Below the pieces are notes generated by a model. The model did not search any database. It was not told the DNA's origin and worked only from the letters and a program-made list of their open reading frames with translations. The translations under genes were made by a program, and so were the position numbers. 64,000 nucleotides of DNA from JBEIHX01 sp040381075 (GTDB taxonomy: Bacteria; Pseudomonadota; Alphaproteobacteria; Caulobacterales; Aquidulcibacteraceae), in contig JBEIHX010000011.1 of assembly GCA_040381075.1 (NCBI GenBank), positions 1 through 64,000 on the forward strand. Reading direction: 5' to 3'. Shown here piece by piece: positions 51,892-63,409 of this stretch (its first letter is position 1; each line of letters begins with the position of its first letter).

Positions 51892-52137
51892 GGAAGGGCC
51901 TCATCGAATCAAGTGGTTCGGTCACATGACGCCGGGCTGGTGTACCGAAGCGCCGCCGGCTTGGCTGCAAGAATCGCGCGCGCGCGGCATGAAGCTGCAG
52001 CCCGCCGCCGGCGTTTCAGGGCGTCGCCTCCTGCGTGGTCCCGCCAGATAGGCGCTTCCACCGGCGATCCCCGCGCAGGTCCGCCCTGCCCCAGACGGTC
52101 ACACGACGCAGACCGCGATGAAGCAGGACGCGCCTCA

Positions 52138-52204
52138 GCCGGCCCAGCCTGGGCCGGCCCAGCATGATCCTGGCCCGCTGATCCTGGCCCGCTGATCCTG
52201 ACGG
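52138..52204. repeat. Perfect 21-bp dyad followed by 14-bp tandem array
   Basis: In the 419-bp gap 51892-52310 between divergent glmU and gph. Arms GCCGGCCCAG and CTGGGCCGGC flank a single C (52138-52158). Then come about three copies of a 14-mer (GCTGATCCTGGCCC; 52162-52204, first copy 15 bases). The dyad is GC-rich and could extrude as a hairpin, but there is no T-run. Nothing else gene-like was seen in the gap. Confidence 0.9.
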
Positions 52205-52310
52205 GCGTGAGCATGAGCGCCCAAGAGGAACTCTGGGCAGGCGACCCGGCTGCCGCTATCAGGCCTGGACGGGGCGCGGCGTGGCGCTGCGCGTCAGGGA
52301 GCCGGGTCGA

Positions 52311-53000
52311 ATGGATGAAACGCGGGATTTGCGCGGCTGGACCGTGGCCTTCGACCTGGACGGCACGCTCGTTGACACCGCCCCGGATCTGGTGCGGGCC
52401 TTGAACGTCGTACTGGTCGAAGAGGGGTTGGCGCCGGCGCCCGTCGAACAGGCCCGCCTGTTTGTCGGCCAAGGGGCGCGCCGCATTCTGGAAAGGGGCG
52501 CGGCACGGGTCGGAGCAAGCTTCAGCGACAGCCGGCTTGATCTGCTGACGACGCGGCTCATTGAAGCCTACAGAGCGGACATCGCCGGGGCCAGTGTGCC
52601 CTTCGCCCACGCCGAAGACGCGCTCGGAAAGCTCGCACGGCGCGGCGCCCGCCTCACCGTATGCACCAACAAGCGAACAGATCTCTCAGAGAGCCTGCTG
52701 CAGGCGCTGGCGATGCGTGAGCGTTTCGCTGCAGTCGTCGGCGCTGACGCAGTCACGCGCTCCAAGCCACATCCCGGTCACCTGCACGCGGCGGTGACGC
52801 AGGCCGGAGGCGATCCGGCGCGCGCGATTATGGTCGGTGACAGCCGCACGGACTATGACACGGCCAGCGCCGCCGGCGCCCCCATCGTCATGGTCTCATT
52901 CGGCTATTCAGACGAGCCGCGCGCTCAGATGCCGCAGGCGTCATGGATCGACTGCTATACCGAACTCGGATCAACGATCACCCGGTTGGCGCGGCCCTGA
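52311..53000 (+). CDS. gph: Phosphoglycolate phosphatase (HAD superfamily)
   Basis: 229 residues from the ATG at 52311 with GGGA upstream; a GTG at 52281 adds 10 residues. HAD motif I FDLDGTLVDT, motif II CTNKR, motif III lysine in RSKPHPGHL, and motif IV VGDSRTDYDTA are intact. Dephosphorylates 2-phosphoglycolate made in DNA repair. The helical cap has the LFVGQGARRIL pattern of Gph. HAD phosphatases overlap in substrate, so the symbol rests on sequence pattern and the glmU neighbour. Confidence 0.88.
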   Translation: MDETRDLRGWTVAFDLDGTLVDTAPDLVRALNVVLVEEGLAPAPVEQARLFVGQGARRILERGAARVGASFSDSRLDLLTTRLIEAYRADIAGASVPFAHAEDALGKLARRGARLTVCTNKRTDLSESLLQALAMRERFAAVVGADAVTRSKPHPGHLHAAVTQAGGDPARAIMVGDSRTDYDTASAAGAPIVMVSFGYSDEPRAQMPQASWIDCYTELGSTITRLARP

Positions 53001-53005
53001 CGACG

Positions 53006-53254
53006 TCAGGCGACTGCGGCGAAACTCCGGGTCTCTTCGTGGGAAACCACCTCGTTGCCGTTGGCCGCGGCGCGCCGGCGCGGCATGCCATTGACCATGT
53101 TCGAGCGCACGTCGGTGCGCGCCGACCGCATCGCCGGCAGGAATGGCGCCTCCACCAGGTCAACGCTGACGTCATAGCCGCGTTCGCGCCAGTACTCTTC
53201 GATGCGCAGCTTCAGGCGACGCGCGCCTTCCGTGGTGCAAAAATCGTTACTCAT
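53006..53254 (-). CDS. Small conserved hypothetical protein
   Basis: 82 residues, convergent with gph after 5 bases. Charged and soluble, starting LKLRIEEYWRERGYDVSVDL after a short leader, then PFLPAMRSARTDVRSNMVNG. No signal, membrane helix or known motif. The arginine/asparagine-rich middle looks constrained rather than random. Function unknown. Confidence 0.65.
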   Translation of the reverse strand: MSNDFCTTEGARRLKLRIEEYWRERGYDVSVDLVEAPFLPAMRSARTDVRSNMVNGMPRRRAAANGNEVVSHEETRSFAAVA

Positions 53255-53602
53255 CTCATTCCCCCGGAGAACCGACGACCATAGGCCGACGCCGGATACG
53301 CGCGGGATCGCGCCGCGCTCGCCTGTCCCTCAGTCCTGGGCGCGCCGGCGGCTCCTGGCCGAGCCTGCGCAACACAGCGCCGACCTCGCATCGCCGGACT
53401 TATCGTTCGTGATAGCGGCTTATATGTGACGCCCGAGCGGCAGATCAACCGCACCAGCGCGCCAGCAGGCGCCCCCGCCGCCTGCAGCGCCCCACAAACC
53501 AGACGCAGCGACCCGAACCGCTGCAAGCCGCAAGGCGCAATGCCTTGACGCTTCGCCAGCCCGGGCTCTATCACACCAGCCTTCATGGGACACCGTTCTC
53601 AT
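53255..53602. other. Intergenic region holding the tRNA-Val promoter
   Basis: 348-bp gap. No open frame in it looks coding. Its only recognised content is the sigma-70-like promoter at 53545-53574. Tandem repeats, seen in most other gaps of this size, are absent here. Confidence 0.6.
53545..53574 (+). promoter_or_regulatory. Candidate sigma-70 promoter for tRNA-Val
   Basis: TTGACG (53545-53550) and TATCAC (53569-53574) with an 18-bp spacer. Predicted start about 53581, some 20 bases before the mature tRNA. Confidence 0.55.
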
Positions 53603-53677
53603 GGGCGATTAGCTCAGCGGAAGAGCACTGTCTTCACACGGCAGGGGTCGTAGGTTCGAACCCTACATCGCCCACCA
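53603..53677 (+). tRNA. tRNA-Val (anticodon CAC)
   Basis: 75 bases including the encoded CCA (53675-53677). Acceptor GGGCGAT pairs with ATCGCCC; D-arm GCTC...GAGC; anticodon stem CTGTC/GGCAG with loop TTCACAC, giving anticodon CAC for GUG codons; T-arm GTAGG-TTCGAAC-CCTAC. All four stems close (one G-U pair in the anticodon stem). Confidence 0.96.
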
Positions 53678-53998
53678 TGCACCTTCAGGGCCTGCCATCC
53701 GCCGCCGTCACCACGACATAGGTCTCGCGCAGACGCCGGCCAGTCCGGCCGACCTGGCTATTTCGACGGGCGCCTTTCGACAGAGCCCTGATCCAGGCGC
53801 AGCCGCGGTCGACAGCGCACAGCCCCCCCCGCTGGAGGGCGAGCCCGCCGAACCGGCGGCAGGGACCAGGCTTCCAGCCCCCAAGGCGACCGCGCGCCGC
53901 CTGCGCCGCACCAGCACACGGGCGCCTTCACCATGCACTTGCGAACGGTTCGCAAAAGTGCGACAGCCATGCTCTGAGCGTCGCCCCGAGGAGCCCTT
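53678..53998. other. Intergenic region before the iron transporter genes
   Basis: 321-bp gap with no convincing gene. A GC-rich hairpin GCCGCCGG-like segment lies near 53845-53865. The main feature is the Fur-box-like palindrome at 53939-53955 (separate entry). Confidence 0.55.
53939..53955. promoter_or_regulatory. Fur-type operator candidate upstream of the iron ABC operon
   Basis: TTGCGAACGGTTCGCAA is a perfect dyad (arms TTGCGAAC/GTTCGCAA, one central base) 44 bases before the substrate-binding protein start. Size, symmetry and gene context (iron uptake) fit a Fur or related iron-responsive repressor site. Confidence 0.55.
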
Positions 53999-55081
53999 AT
54001 GCCCGCATCCCCGCCATTCGCCGCCCTCAACGCGCGCCAGATCCTGGCGGGCGCAGTCAGCGCGTTCTGCGCCCTGCTGGTCGCCAGCTGTGCGCGTGAG
54101 GCGCCCCCGGCTGACGAGGCAGGGCCGGGAGAGATCAACATCTACTCGGCGCGCCACTACAGTTCGGACAAGCTCATCTATGACGGCTTCACAGCGGCGA
54201 CAGGGGTGCGCGTCAACACCATCGAAGCCAAAGCCGAAGTCCTGATCGAAAAACTGAAGGCCGAAGGTGCACAAAGCCCCGCCGACGTGATCCTGACCGT
54301 CGACGCCGGCAATCTGTGGCGCGCCCAGCAAGCCGGCCTGTTCCAGCCGCTGCAATCCTCCGTGCTGGAGGCGGCCATTCCCGCCCATGAACGTCACCCG
54401 GACGGATTGTGGTTCGGCTTTTCAAAGCGCGCGCGCATCATCGTCTACGACAGGACGAAGGTGGACCCGGCTCAGCTCACAGACTACTTCGCACTCGCCG
54501 CGCCGCGCTGGAAAGGCAAGATCTGCGCCCGCTCCTCCGGAAACATCTACAATCTGTCGCTGATGTCGATGATGATCGCCCATTATGGGGCAGACCGCGC
54601 CGCCGCGTGGGCCAGGGGCGTGGCCGCAAATTTTGCCCGCGAGCCCACCGGAGGAGACGTCGACCAGATCAAGGCGGTCGCAGACGGCGTGTGCGAACTT
54701 GCTCTCGTCAATCACTACTACTGGGTGCGTATGGCCCGCTCCAGCGACGAAGGTGAACGCGCCGCTGCAGCAAAAACCGCCATCTTCTTCCCGGATCAGG
54801 CAGTTTTTGGCGCGCATGTGAACATCGCCGGCGCCGGCATGGCGGCGCATGCGCCCAACCGCGACAACGCCCGGAAGTTCCTGGAATACCTCGCAACGCC
54901 GCAGGCCCAGGCGATCTTCGCCCGGGAAAACAACGAATTCCCCGTGGTCGCCGGCGCCGCCTTCGACAATCCGGAACTCGCCGCCCTCCAGGGCTTCAAG
55001 GAGGATGAACTGCCAGCCCACGTGCTCGGCGAGAACCAGGCCCAGGCGCAAAAACTCTTCGACGAGGCCGGCTGGCGGTGA
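53999..55081 (+). CDS. Fe(3+) ABC transporter substrate-binding lipoprotein
   Basis: 360 residues. Lipoprotein-type signal with VASC (cysteine about residue 31). Ferric-binding family: INIYSARHYSSDKLIYDGF at the N-terminus, SGNIYNLSLMSMMIAHYG, and the tyrosine pair in LVNHYYWVRM that coordinates Fe(III) in FutA/FbpA proteins. Periplasmic, membrane-anchored. The stop overlaps the permease GTG by 4 bases. Resembles FutA/Idi-type proteins; the symbol is withheld because FbpA, AfuA and FutA cannot be separated. Confidence 0.92.
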   Translation: MPASPPFAALNARQILAGAVSAFCALLVASCAREAPPADEAGPGEINIYSARHYSSDKLIYDGFTAATGVRVNTIEAKAEVLIEKLKAEGAQSPADVILTVDAGNLWRAQQAGLFQPLQSSVLEAAIPAHERHPDGLWFGFSKRARIIVYDRTKVDPAQLTDYFALAAPRWKGKICARSSGNIYNLSLMSMMIAHYGADRAAAWARGVAANFAREPTGGDVDQIKAVADGVCELALVNHYYWVRMARSSDEGERAAAAKTAIFFPDQAVFGAHVNIAGAGMAAHAPNRDNARKFLEYLATPQAQAIFARENNEFPVVAGAAFDNPELAALQGFKEDELPAHVLGENQAQAQKLFDEAGWR

Positions 55082-56712
55082 GCCAGGGCCCGGGTCCTGC
55101 CCGCCGCACCGCGGGGCCGAACGCGGCGCGGGCCGCCGCACTCTGTGTCGCGGCGCTGTGTCTGGCGCCTGCGCTCGGCCTCGCCATTCGTGGTTTGAGC
55201 GTCGATCCCGGGGCGTGGCGTCACGTCTGGACGGTGCTGGCCCCGATCTACCTGTGGCAGACGATCCTGATCACGATCGGCGTGGGCGTGCTCACAGGGG
55301 CGGGAGGCGCGATCGCCGCATGGCTCACCGTCATGTGCCGCTTTCCAGGACGCGCCGTCCTGGAATGGGCGCTTATCCTTCCTCTCGCAGCACCTGCCTA
55401 TGTAATCGCCTACGCCTGGAGCGATATGAGCGGCCCCGGCGGACCGCTGTCGGCCATCGGCCTGCCGCAGGCGTCCGGCCCGTGGGGCGCGCTGTTCGTG
55501 TACTGCATCACCCTCTATCCCTACGTCTACCTCGCCGCACGGGCGGCCTTCGTCTCACAATCCGTGTGCGCACTTGAGGCGGCGCGAACGCTCGGCTGCA
55601 GCCCAGCCGGCGCATTCCTGCGCGCCGGACTTCCCCTCGCCCGGCCCGCTCTGGCCGCCGGCGCCGCACTCGCCATGATGGAAGCCGCGTCTGATTTCGG
55701 CGCAGCCGATCACCTCGGCGCCCAGACCCTCGCCGTCGGCGTCTATCGCGCCTGGTTTTCCCTCGGCGATCCCGGGGCGGCCGCGCGCCTGGGTCTGATC
55801 CTGATGGGCGCGGCCCTCCTGGTGATCGCGATTGAGCGCCAGACCCGCAGTCATGCCGGCGCTGGCGGAGCGTCCACACGCTGGGGCAGCCTGACGCGGA
55901 TGGACCTCAAGGGCTGGCATGGCCTCGCGGCGACCACGTTCTGCGCTGCACCGGTGGCGCTCGGATTTCTGCTGCCGGCCGGCTGGCTGGCGGCGCGCGC
56001 ACTGCGCACAGAACAGACCGACATCGACGGCCTGATCAACGCCGGTCTTGTCACCATCGCCCTGGCGGCAGTTGCTGCGCTGGTGATCACCGTGCTGTCC
56101 CTTGTACTGGCGGCAAGCGCGCGCGGCGGCGACCCCCTCGCGCGCATCTTGGTCCGGTTTTCCACCGCCTCATACGCCGCACCCGGAATCGTGTTGGCGC
56201 TTGGAGCGCTGCTGGCCGCACAGACGCTCGCCAGCGTGACGGGCTTGAGCGCAACCGGACTGAGCGCGGCGGGCGCACTGACCGCACTGATCTGGGTGTA
56301 CACAGCGCGCTTCGCTGCGACCGGCCTCGGCCCTGCGGAAGCAGCCCTGGACCGCATCTCGCCAAACATGACCTACGCCGCACGCACCCTCGGCGCCAAC
56401 CGCGCCTCGACGCTCCTGCGCATTGACACGCCGATCGCCGCCCCCGGCATCCTGACGGGACTGCTGATCGCCTTCGCGGAAGTAATGAAGGAGTTGCCCG
56501 CGACACTCGTCCTGCGCCCGTTCAACATGGACACTCTCGCCGTACGCGCACATGCACTCGCCGGCGACGAGCGCCTCGCCGAGGCCGCGCTTCCTGCCCT
56601 CCTGATCGTCCTGGCGGGCCTTGGTCCCATCGTCTGGCTGTCGCGCCAGATCATTGGCGCACGGGCGGGGGTGCGTCTGCAGCACCTGCATGTCACCGAG
56701 GCGGCCCGATGA
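55078..56712 (+). CDS. Fe(3+) ABC transporter permease (fused two-domain, FbpB-like)
   Basis: 544 residues from a GTG at 55078. About 12 membrane helices in two homologous halves, each with an EAA-type loop (EAARTLGCSPAGAFLRAGLP in the first, YAARTLGANRASTLLRIDTP in the second). One protein therefore supplies both permease domains, as in FbpB/FutB/SfuB. Flanked by the binding protein and ATPase with 4-base overlaps. Confidence 0.93.
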   Translation: MSQGPGPARRTAGPNAARAAALCVAALCLAPALGLAIRGLSVDPGAWRHVWTVLAPIYLWQTILITIGVGVLTGAGGAIAAWLTVMCRFPGRAVLEWALILPLAAPAYVIAYAWSDMSGPGGPLSAIGLPQASGPWGALFVYCITLYPYVYLAARAAFVSQSVCALEAARTLGCSPAGAFLRAGLPLARPALAAGAALAMMEAASDFGAADHLGAQTLAVGVYRAWFSLGDPGAAARLGLILMGAALLVIAIERQTRSHAGAGGASTRWGSLTRMDLKGWHGLAATTFCAAPVALGFLLPAGWLAARALRTEQTDIDGLINAGLVTIALAAVAALVITVLSLVLAASARGGDPLARILVRFSTASYAAPGIVLALGALLAAQTLASVTGLSATGLSAAGALTALIWVYTARFAATGLGPAEAALDRISPNMTYAARTLGANRASTLLRIDTPIAAPGILTGLLIAFAEVMKELPATLVLRPFNMDTLAVRAHALAGDERLAEAALPALLIVLAGLGPIVWLSRQIIGARAGVRLQHLHVTEAAR

Positions 56713-57749
56713 CGGCCACGGTCCCGACGCCCGGTGTGGCGGCGGTCGGTGTCGCCCGCAGCTATGGCGCGCGCAGCGTGCTGTGCGGCATCGACCTCAC
56801 ATTGAGCCCAGGCCGCCTGACTGCGGTTCTGGGACCATCCGGGTCGGGCAAAAGCACACTCCTGCGCCTGCTTGCAGGGCTCGAACCAATCGACGCTGGC
56901 TACATCATGGCGGGAAAGACCATCCTGTCGATGCCTGGACGCACCGTCGCGCCGGAGCAGCGACGCATCGGCATGGTGTTCCAGGACTACGCACTGTTTC
57001 CCCATCTCAGCGCAGGCGACAATGTCGCCTTTGGTCTCGCCCACCTGTCGCGCGCCGAGCGCAAAGCCCGCGCGCTGCAGTGGCTCGACGCAGTCGGTCT
57101 CGCAGACAAGGCGCTGCGCGCCCCGCACATGCTGTCCGGGGGCGAACAGCAACGCGTGGCCCTCGCCCGCGCGCTCGCCCCGGAGCCGGCAGCCGTTCTG
57201 CTCGACGAGCCGTTCTCGGGACTTGACGGGATCCTGCGCGCAGACCTGCGCGATCTCACCGTGCGCACGCTGCAGCGCACCAGGGCCGCGGTCCTGCTCG
57301 TCACCCACGACGCGCAGGAAGCCATGGCCATGGCAGATGACCTCGCGGTTCTCGATCACGGCCGAATCGCCCAGATCGGGGCGCCCGCAGAGGTTTGGGA
57401 CGCTCCGGCGTGTCTTGCCGCCGCAGCCGCACTCAGCCCACTGAATACATGGCGGGGCAGAGTAGCCGGCGGGCGCCTGGATACTCCCTTCGGAGCAGCA
57501 GCGACCACTCTGCCGGATGGCGGGCAAGCCGTCCTCGCCGTACGCCAAGGCGCACTGCGCATCATGCCGGGCGCTACCGCGCGTATCGTCGAGCGGCGGC
57601 GCGTCGGCGATGCAGTGGAGGCCATCATCACACCCTTGACGATGGACTCCCCTGTCTGGCGTGCGCGCATCAGCCACGGCGACGCGCCAGCCCCCGGGCC
57701 CTGCAGCCTTGACCTGACGGGCGCGGGCGTGTTCGTTTTCGCCGCCTGA
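56709..57749 (+). CDS. Fe(3+) ABC transporter ATP-binding protein (FbpC-like)
   Basis: 346 residues. Walker A GPSGSGKST, Q-loop VFQDYALFPHLSA, signature LSGGEQQRVALARAL, Walker B AVLLDEPFSGLD, H-loop LVTHDAQEA. A C-terminal TOBE-type domain (about 240-346) is present. Energises the upstream permease. The stop codon directly abuts the convergent metH stop; both lie in the palindrome at 57741-57758. Confidence 0.94.
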   Translation: MTATVPTPGVAAVGVARSYGARSVLCGIDLTLSPGRLTAVLGPSGSGKSTLLRLLAGLEPIDAGYIMAGKTILSMPGRTVAPEQRRIGMVFQDYALFPHLSAGDNVAFGLAHLSRAERKARALQWLDAVGLADKALRAPHMLSGGEQQRVALARALAPEPAAVLLDEPFSGLDGILRADLRDLTVRTLQRTRAAVLLVTHDAQEAMAMADDLAVLDHGRIAQIGAPAEVWDAPACLAAAAALSPLNTWRGRVAGGRLDTPFGAAATTLPDGGQAVLAVRQGALRIMPGATARIVERRRVGDAVEAIITPLTMDSPVWRARISHGDAPAPGPCSLDLTGAGVFVFAA

Positions 57750-60421
<2,672 letters not shown>

Positions 60422-60422
<1 letters not shown>

Positions 60423-61480
60423 CAGGCAGCCGCCGTGTAAGGTTCAAGTCCGGAAAGCTTCAGGCGCGGCGTCGCGGCAGGCGGCGCGCGGGGAGCCTCC
60501 TCACACACCCACGACGCAATTGCGCCGATATGGGCTGGCGTCGTGCCGCAACAACCCCCGACGATGTTGACAAGCCCGTCCCGCGCCCAGGCGCACAGAT
60601 GCCCGGCAGTCTGATCCGGGGTTTCGTCATACTCGCCCATGGCGTTTGGAAGCCCCGCATTCGGATAGGCGATGATCGCCACATCGGCCACGCGCGCCAG
60701 CTCAGCGATGAACGGACGCATCTCCGCCGCGCCAAGCGCACAGTTCAGGCCGACCGCCAGCGGACGGGCATGACGAACAGAATTCCAGAACGCTTCCGGC
60801 GTCTGGCCCGACAACGTACGCCCGGAGCGGTCAGTGATCGTGCCAGAGAGAATGACCGCTGCGTTGATGCCGGTTCGCTCGCGCGCCTCTTCAACCGCGT
60901 AAATCGCAGCCTTGGCGTTCAACGTGTCAAAAACCGTCTCGATCAAAAGAATGTCGACCCCGCCCCTGAGCATAGCCTCAGCCTGCTCGCGATAGGCTGC
61001 GGCCACCTCGGCGAAGGTTACGTCGCGATAGGCCGGGTCGGCGACCTTGGGACTGATCGACAAGGTCTTGTTGGTGGGGCCGATTGCGCCTGCCACATAG
61101 CGAGGCTTGTCGGGGGTTTTGCGCGTCCAATCATCCGCTGCGGCGCGTGCGATGCGCGCGCCCTCATAGGCGATCTCCGCGGCGACGGCCTCCAGGCGGT
61201 AATCTGCCTGCGCGATCGTTGTGGCGGAAAAGGTATTGGTGGATCCGATGTCGGCGCCTGCAGCAAAATAGGCGTCATGAATGTCGCGGATGATGTCCGG
61301 ACGGACGAGGTTGAGCAGATCGTTGTCGCCTTTCAGAAGCACCGGATGGTCAGCGAAACGCGCGCCCCGGAAGTCGGCCTCGCCAAGCTTGCGCTCCTGG
61401 ATTTGCGTGCCCCAGGCCCCGTCAATCACCAAAATGCGCTCGCCGAGCGCCTTGCGCAGACGGCCCGTGATGTCAGACAT
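60422..61480 (-). CDS. Methionine synthase, homocysteine methyltransferase part (split MetH)
   Basis: 352 residues from the ATG at 61480; the longer reading enters metF. Homocysteine-binding barrel: RILVIDGAWGTQIQERKLGE at the N-terminus, a catalytic cysteine in VGLNCALGA and the paired zinc cysteines in VGGCCGTTPAHI. Partner of the downstream 890-residue gene. Splitting of MetH at this domain border is usual in this group of alphaproteobacteria. Confidence 0.95.
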
Positions 61481-62393
61481 GGGTAGCCTCCCCTGCCGGT
61501 TTAAGACCCAAAATCCGGCAGATGGCGACTGCCATGTCAGACTGGTTGAGGGTGTAAAAATGAAAACTGTCGAAGCCCTGCTGCTGCAGCGCAGCGCACA
61601 GTTCAGCCGCCACCGCAACCGTCAGCAACCGGCGGGTCTCCGGATCGTCATCGCATCCCTCAAACAGATCCGAAAGCCACTGCGGCGTCAGCGCACCGCA
61701 CTTGCGCGCCATTGACGCAAGCCCCCTGAAATTCGGCTGCAGCATAACGCCCGGCACGATCGGAATGGTGACGCCAGCTGCGCGCACCCGGTCAATGAAC
61801 CGATAGAAATTCCCGAGATCAAAGAAGAACTGTGTAATCGCACGTGTCGCGCCATTATCAATCTTGCGCTTCAGGAGATCGATGTCAGCCTCGAAGCTGG
61901 GGCTTTCAGGGTGCTTTTCCGGATAGCAGCCAACCGAAACTTCGAAGTCGGCGATCCGGCGTATGCCCGCAGTAAGTTCCGCCGCATTCGCATAGCCATC
62001 CGGATGCGGCGTATATGCGTGCCCGATGCCTTCCGGCGGATCGCCACGTAAGGCCACAATGTGACGCACGCCAGCGTCCCAGTAATCCCGGATCACCTGG
62101 TCCACTTCGTCACGCGACGCAGATACGCAGGTCAGGTGCGCCGCAGGCTTCAGCCGGGTTTCATCCACAATCCGCTTGACCGTGCGATGGGTCCGATCGC
62201 GCGTCGAGCCGCCAGCGCCATACGTGACTGAAACGAAACCTGGCCCTAGCGGTTCAAGTCGGCGCACGCTCGCCCACAGCACCTCCTCCATCTCTGTCGT
62301 CCTGGGAGGAAAGAACTCGAAGCTGACCTGCGCCTTCGGCCGCAGCGCCGCGGCGGCGCGCGCAATGGGTCCTGGCAAAACTGTTTGCGTCAT
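61473..62393 (-). CDS. metF: Methylenetetrahydrofolate reductase
   Basis: 306 residues from the ATG at 62393. FAD barrel: VSFEFFPPRTTEMEEVLW with the catalytic glutamate, VSVTYGAGGSTRDRT, VALRGDPPEG, RAITQFFFD. Supplies 5-methyl-THF to the MetH pair that follows (8-base overlap). It overlaps the regulator gene upstream by 4 bases, so regulator-metF-metH form one operon. Confidence 0.96.
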   Translation of the reverse strand: MTQTVLPGPIARAAAALRPKAQVSFEFFPPRTTEMEEVLWASVRRLEPLGPGFVSVTYGAGGSTRDRTHRTVKRIVDETRLKPAAHLTCVSASRDEVDQVIRDYWDAGVRHIVALRGDPPEGIGHAYTPHPDGYANAAELTAGIRRIADFEVSVGCYPEKHPESPSFEADIDLLKRKIDNGATRAITQFFFDLGNFYRFIDRVRAAGVTIPIVPGVMLQPNFRGLASMARKCGALTPQWLSDLFEGCDDDPETRRLLTVAVAAELCAALQQQGFDSFHFYTLNQSDMAVAICRILGLKPAGEATHV

Positions 62394-63358
62394 GCCGCCG
62401 CCTTTCGTGCTGCGGCGGGCTTGCGGGCCGACCACACCTTGACTGTCAGTGCGCCAGGATGCTCCGGTCCCGGCGCGAGGGTTTCAACCGTCGGCTCGCC
62501 AAGACCAGCCTCCGCGAACCACGCAAGGACTTCTCCATCGGAAAACCCAAGACGGCGGTGCGCATGATGACTTCGCAGTTCCTCGGCCCTGTGCGGAGCC
62601 AGATCAGTGACGACCAGCCGCCCGCCGGAGGCCACAACGCGCGCCGCTTCGCGTACAGCCGCGCCCGGCTCGGGGAGATAATGGAGAACCTGCTGGAGAC
62701 TGACCAGATCCGCCGCGCCATCCGGATAGGCAAGCGCCATGATGTCGCCCTGAACCACACGCGCATGCGCCGCGCCTGCCGCCTCGAGCGCCGCGCGCGC
62801 CACCGTCAACATCTCGCGGCTGGCGTCAACGCCCTCAGCGCGGCGCGCGCGCGCGCTCATGGCGGCGAGCGCACGCCCCGTTCCTGCCCCAAGATCAAGG
62901 TAAAATCTGAACGGACCCGCGCCGGCGGCGCGTTCAAGCGCCGCCAATTCATCCGCATGGGGATAAAACGCCGCCCTCTGGGCGTCCCAGTCCGCCGCCT
63001 GCGCCTCGAAGTAGCGCGCCGCAAGCCGTGCGCGCTCACCGCGGACGCCCGCCAGGCGCTCACGGTCAAGGCTCAGGGCCTGATCACCAGGATCAACCCC
63101 AGCCAGGGCCTGGCGCGCCAGAGAGGCGCCAGGATGGGCCTCGTCCGCAAGGCGGTAGAACACCCACGCACCCTCGACCCGGCGCTCAATGACGCCCGCC
63201 TCCGTCAGCAGTTTCAGGTGGCGGCTGATGCGGGGCTGACTTTGCGCAAGCGCAGTCGCGATCTCGTTGACTGCGAGCTCGCCCCCCGACAACACGGCGA
63301 CCAGGCGCACGCGCGTCGGATCCGCAAGCGCCTTGAGAACGCGTAGTATCTGATCCAT
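62390..63358 (-). CDS. ArsR-family regulator fused to a SAM-type methyltransferase domain (SahR-like)
   Basis: 322 residues. The N-terminal winged helix (about 1-95: VLKALADPTRVRLVAVLSGG, then LAQSQPRISRHLKLLTEAGV) is ArsR-type without an evident metal-binding cysteine motif. From about residue 145 it is a class I methyltransferase fold (DLGAGTGRALAAMS; DLVSLQQVLHYLPEP). Proteins of this architecture leading metF-metH operons correspond to SahR-type sensors of S-adenosylhomocysteine (established for the family); whether the domain still methylates is not known. Confidence 0.88.
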   Translation of the reverse strand: MDQILRVLKALADPTRVRLVAVLSGGELAVNEIATALAQSQPRISRHLKLLTEAGVIERRVEGAWVFYRLADEAHPGASLARQALAGVDPGDQALSLDRERLAGVRGERARLAARYFEAQAADWDAQRAAFYPHADELAALERAAGAGPFRFYLDLGAGTGRALAAMSARARRAEGVDASREMLTVARAALEAAGAAHARVVQGDIMALAYPDGAADLVSLQQVLHYLPEPGAAVREAARVVASGGRLVVTDLAPHRAEELRSHHAHRRLGFSDGEVLAWFAEAGLGEPTVETLAPGPEHPGALTVKVWSARKPAAARKAAA

Positions 63359-63380
63359 GTTCGCCCTTTTGGATTTTAAG

Positions 63381-63409
63381 ATATAAAGATATGTTTATAT
63401 GTTCGTCAA
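63381..63409 (-). promoter_or_regulatory. Promoter and operator of the metF-metH operon
   Basis: On the minus strand -35 TTGACG (63404-63409) and -10 TTATAT (63381-63386) with a 17-bp spacer, start about 63374, 16 bases before the ATG. The dyad ATATAAAGATATGTTTATAT (63381-63400; arms ATATAAA/TTTATAT) overlaps spacer and -10, ideal for autorepression by the ArsR-type protein. Confidence 0.65.

Noticed and set aside
56373..57677. Minus-strand 434-codon frame opposite the iron transporter genes
   Set aside because: Antisense to permease and ATPase genes with all ABC motifs, and no family features.
61285..61299. Third TGTCCGGAC match as a GntR operator
   Set aside because: It lies inside the homocysteine methyltransferase gene, is asymmetric (ends in G) and has no A/T flanks; probably chance.
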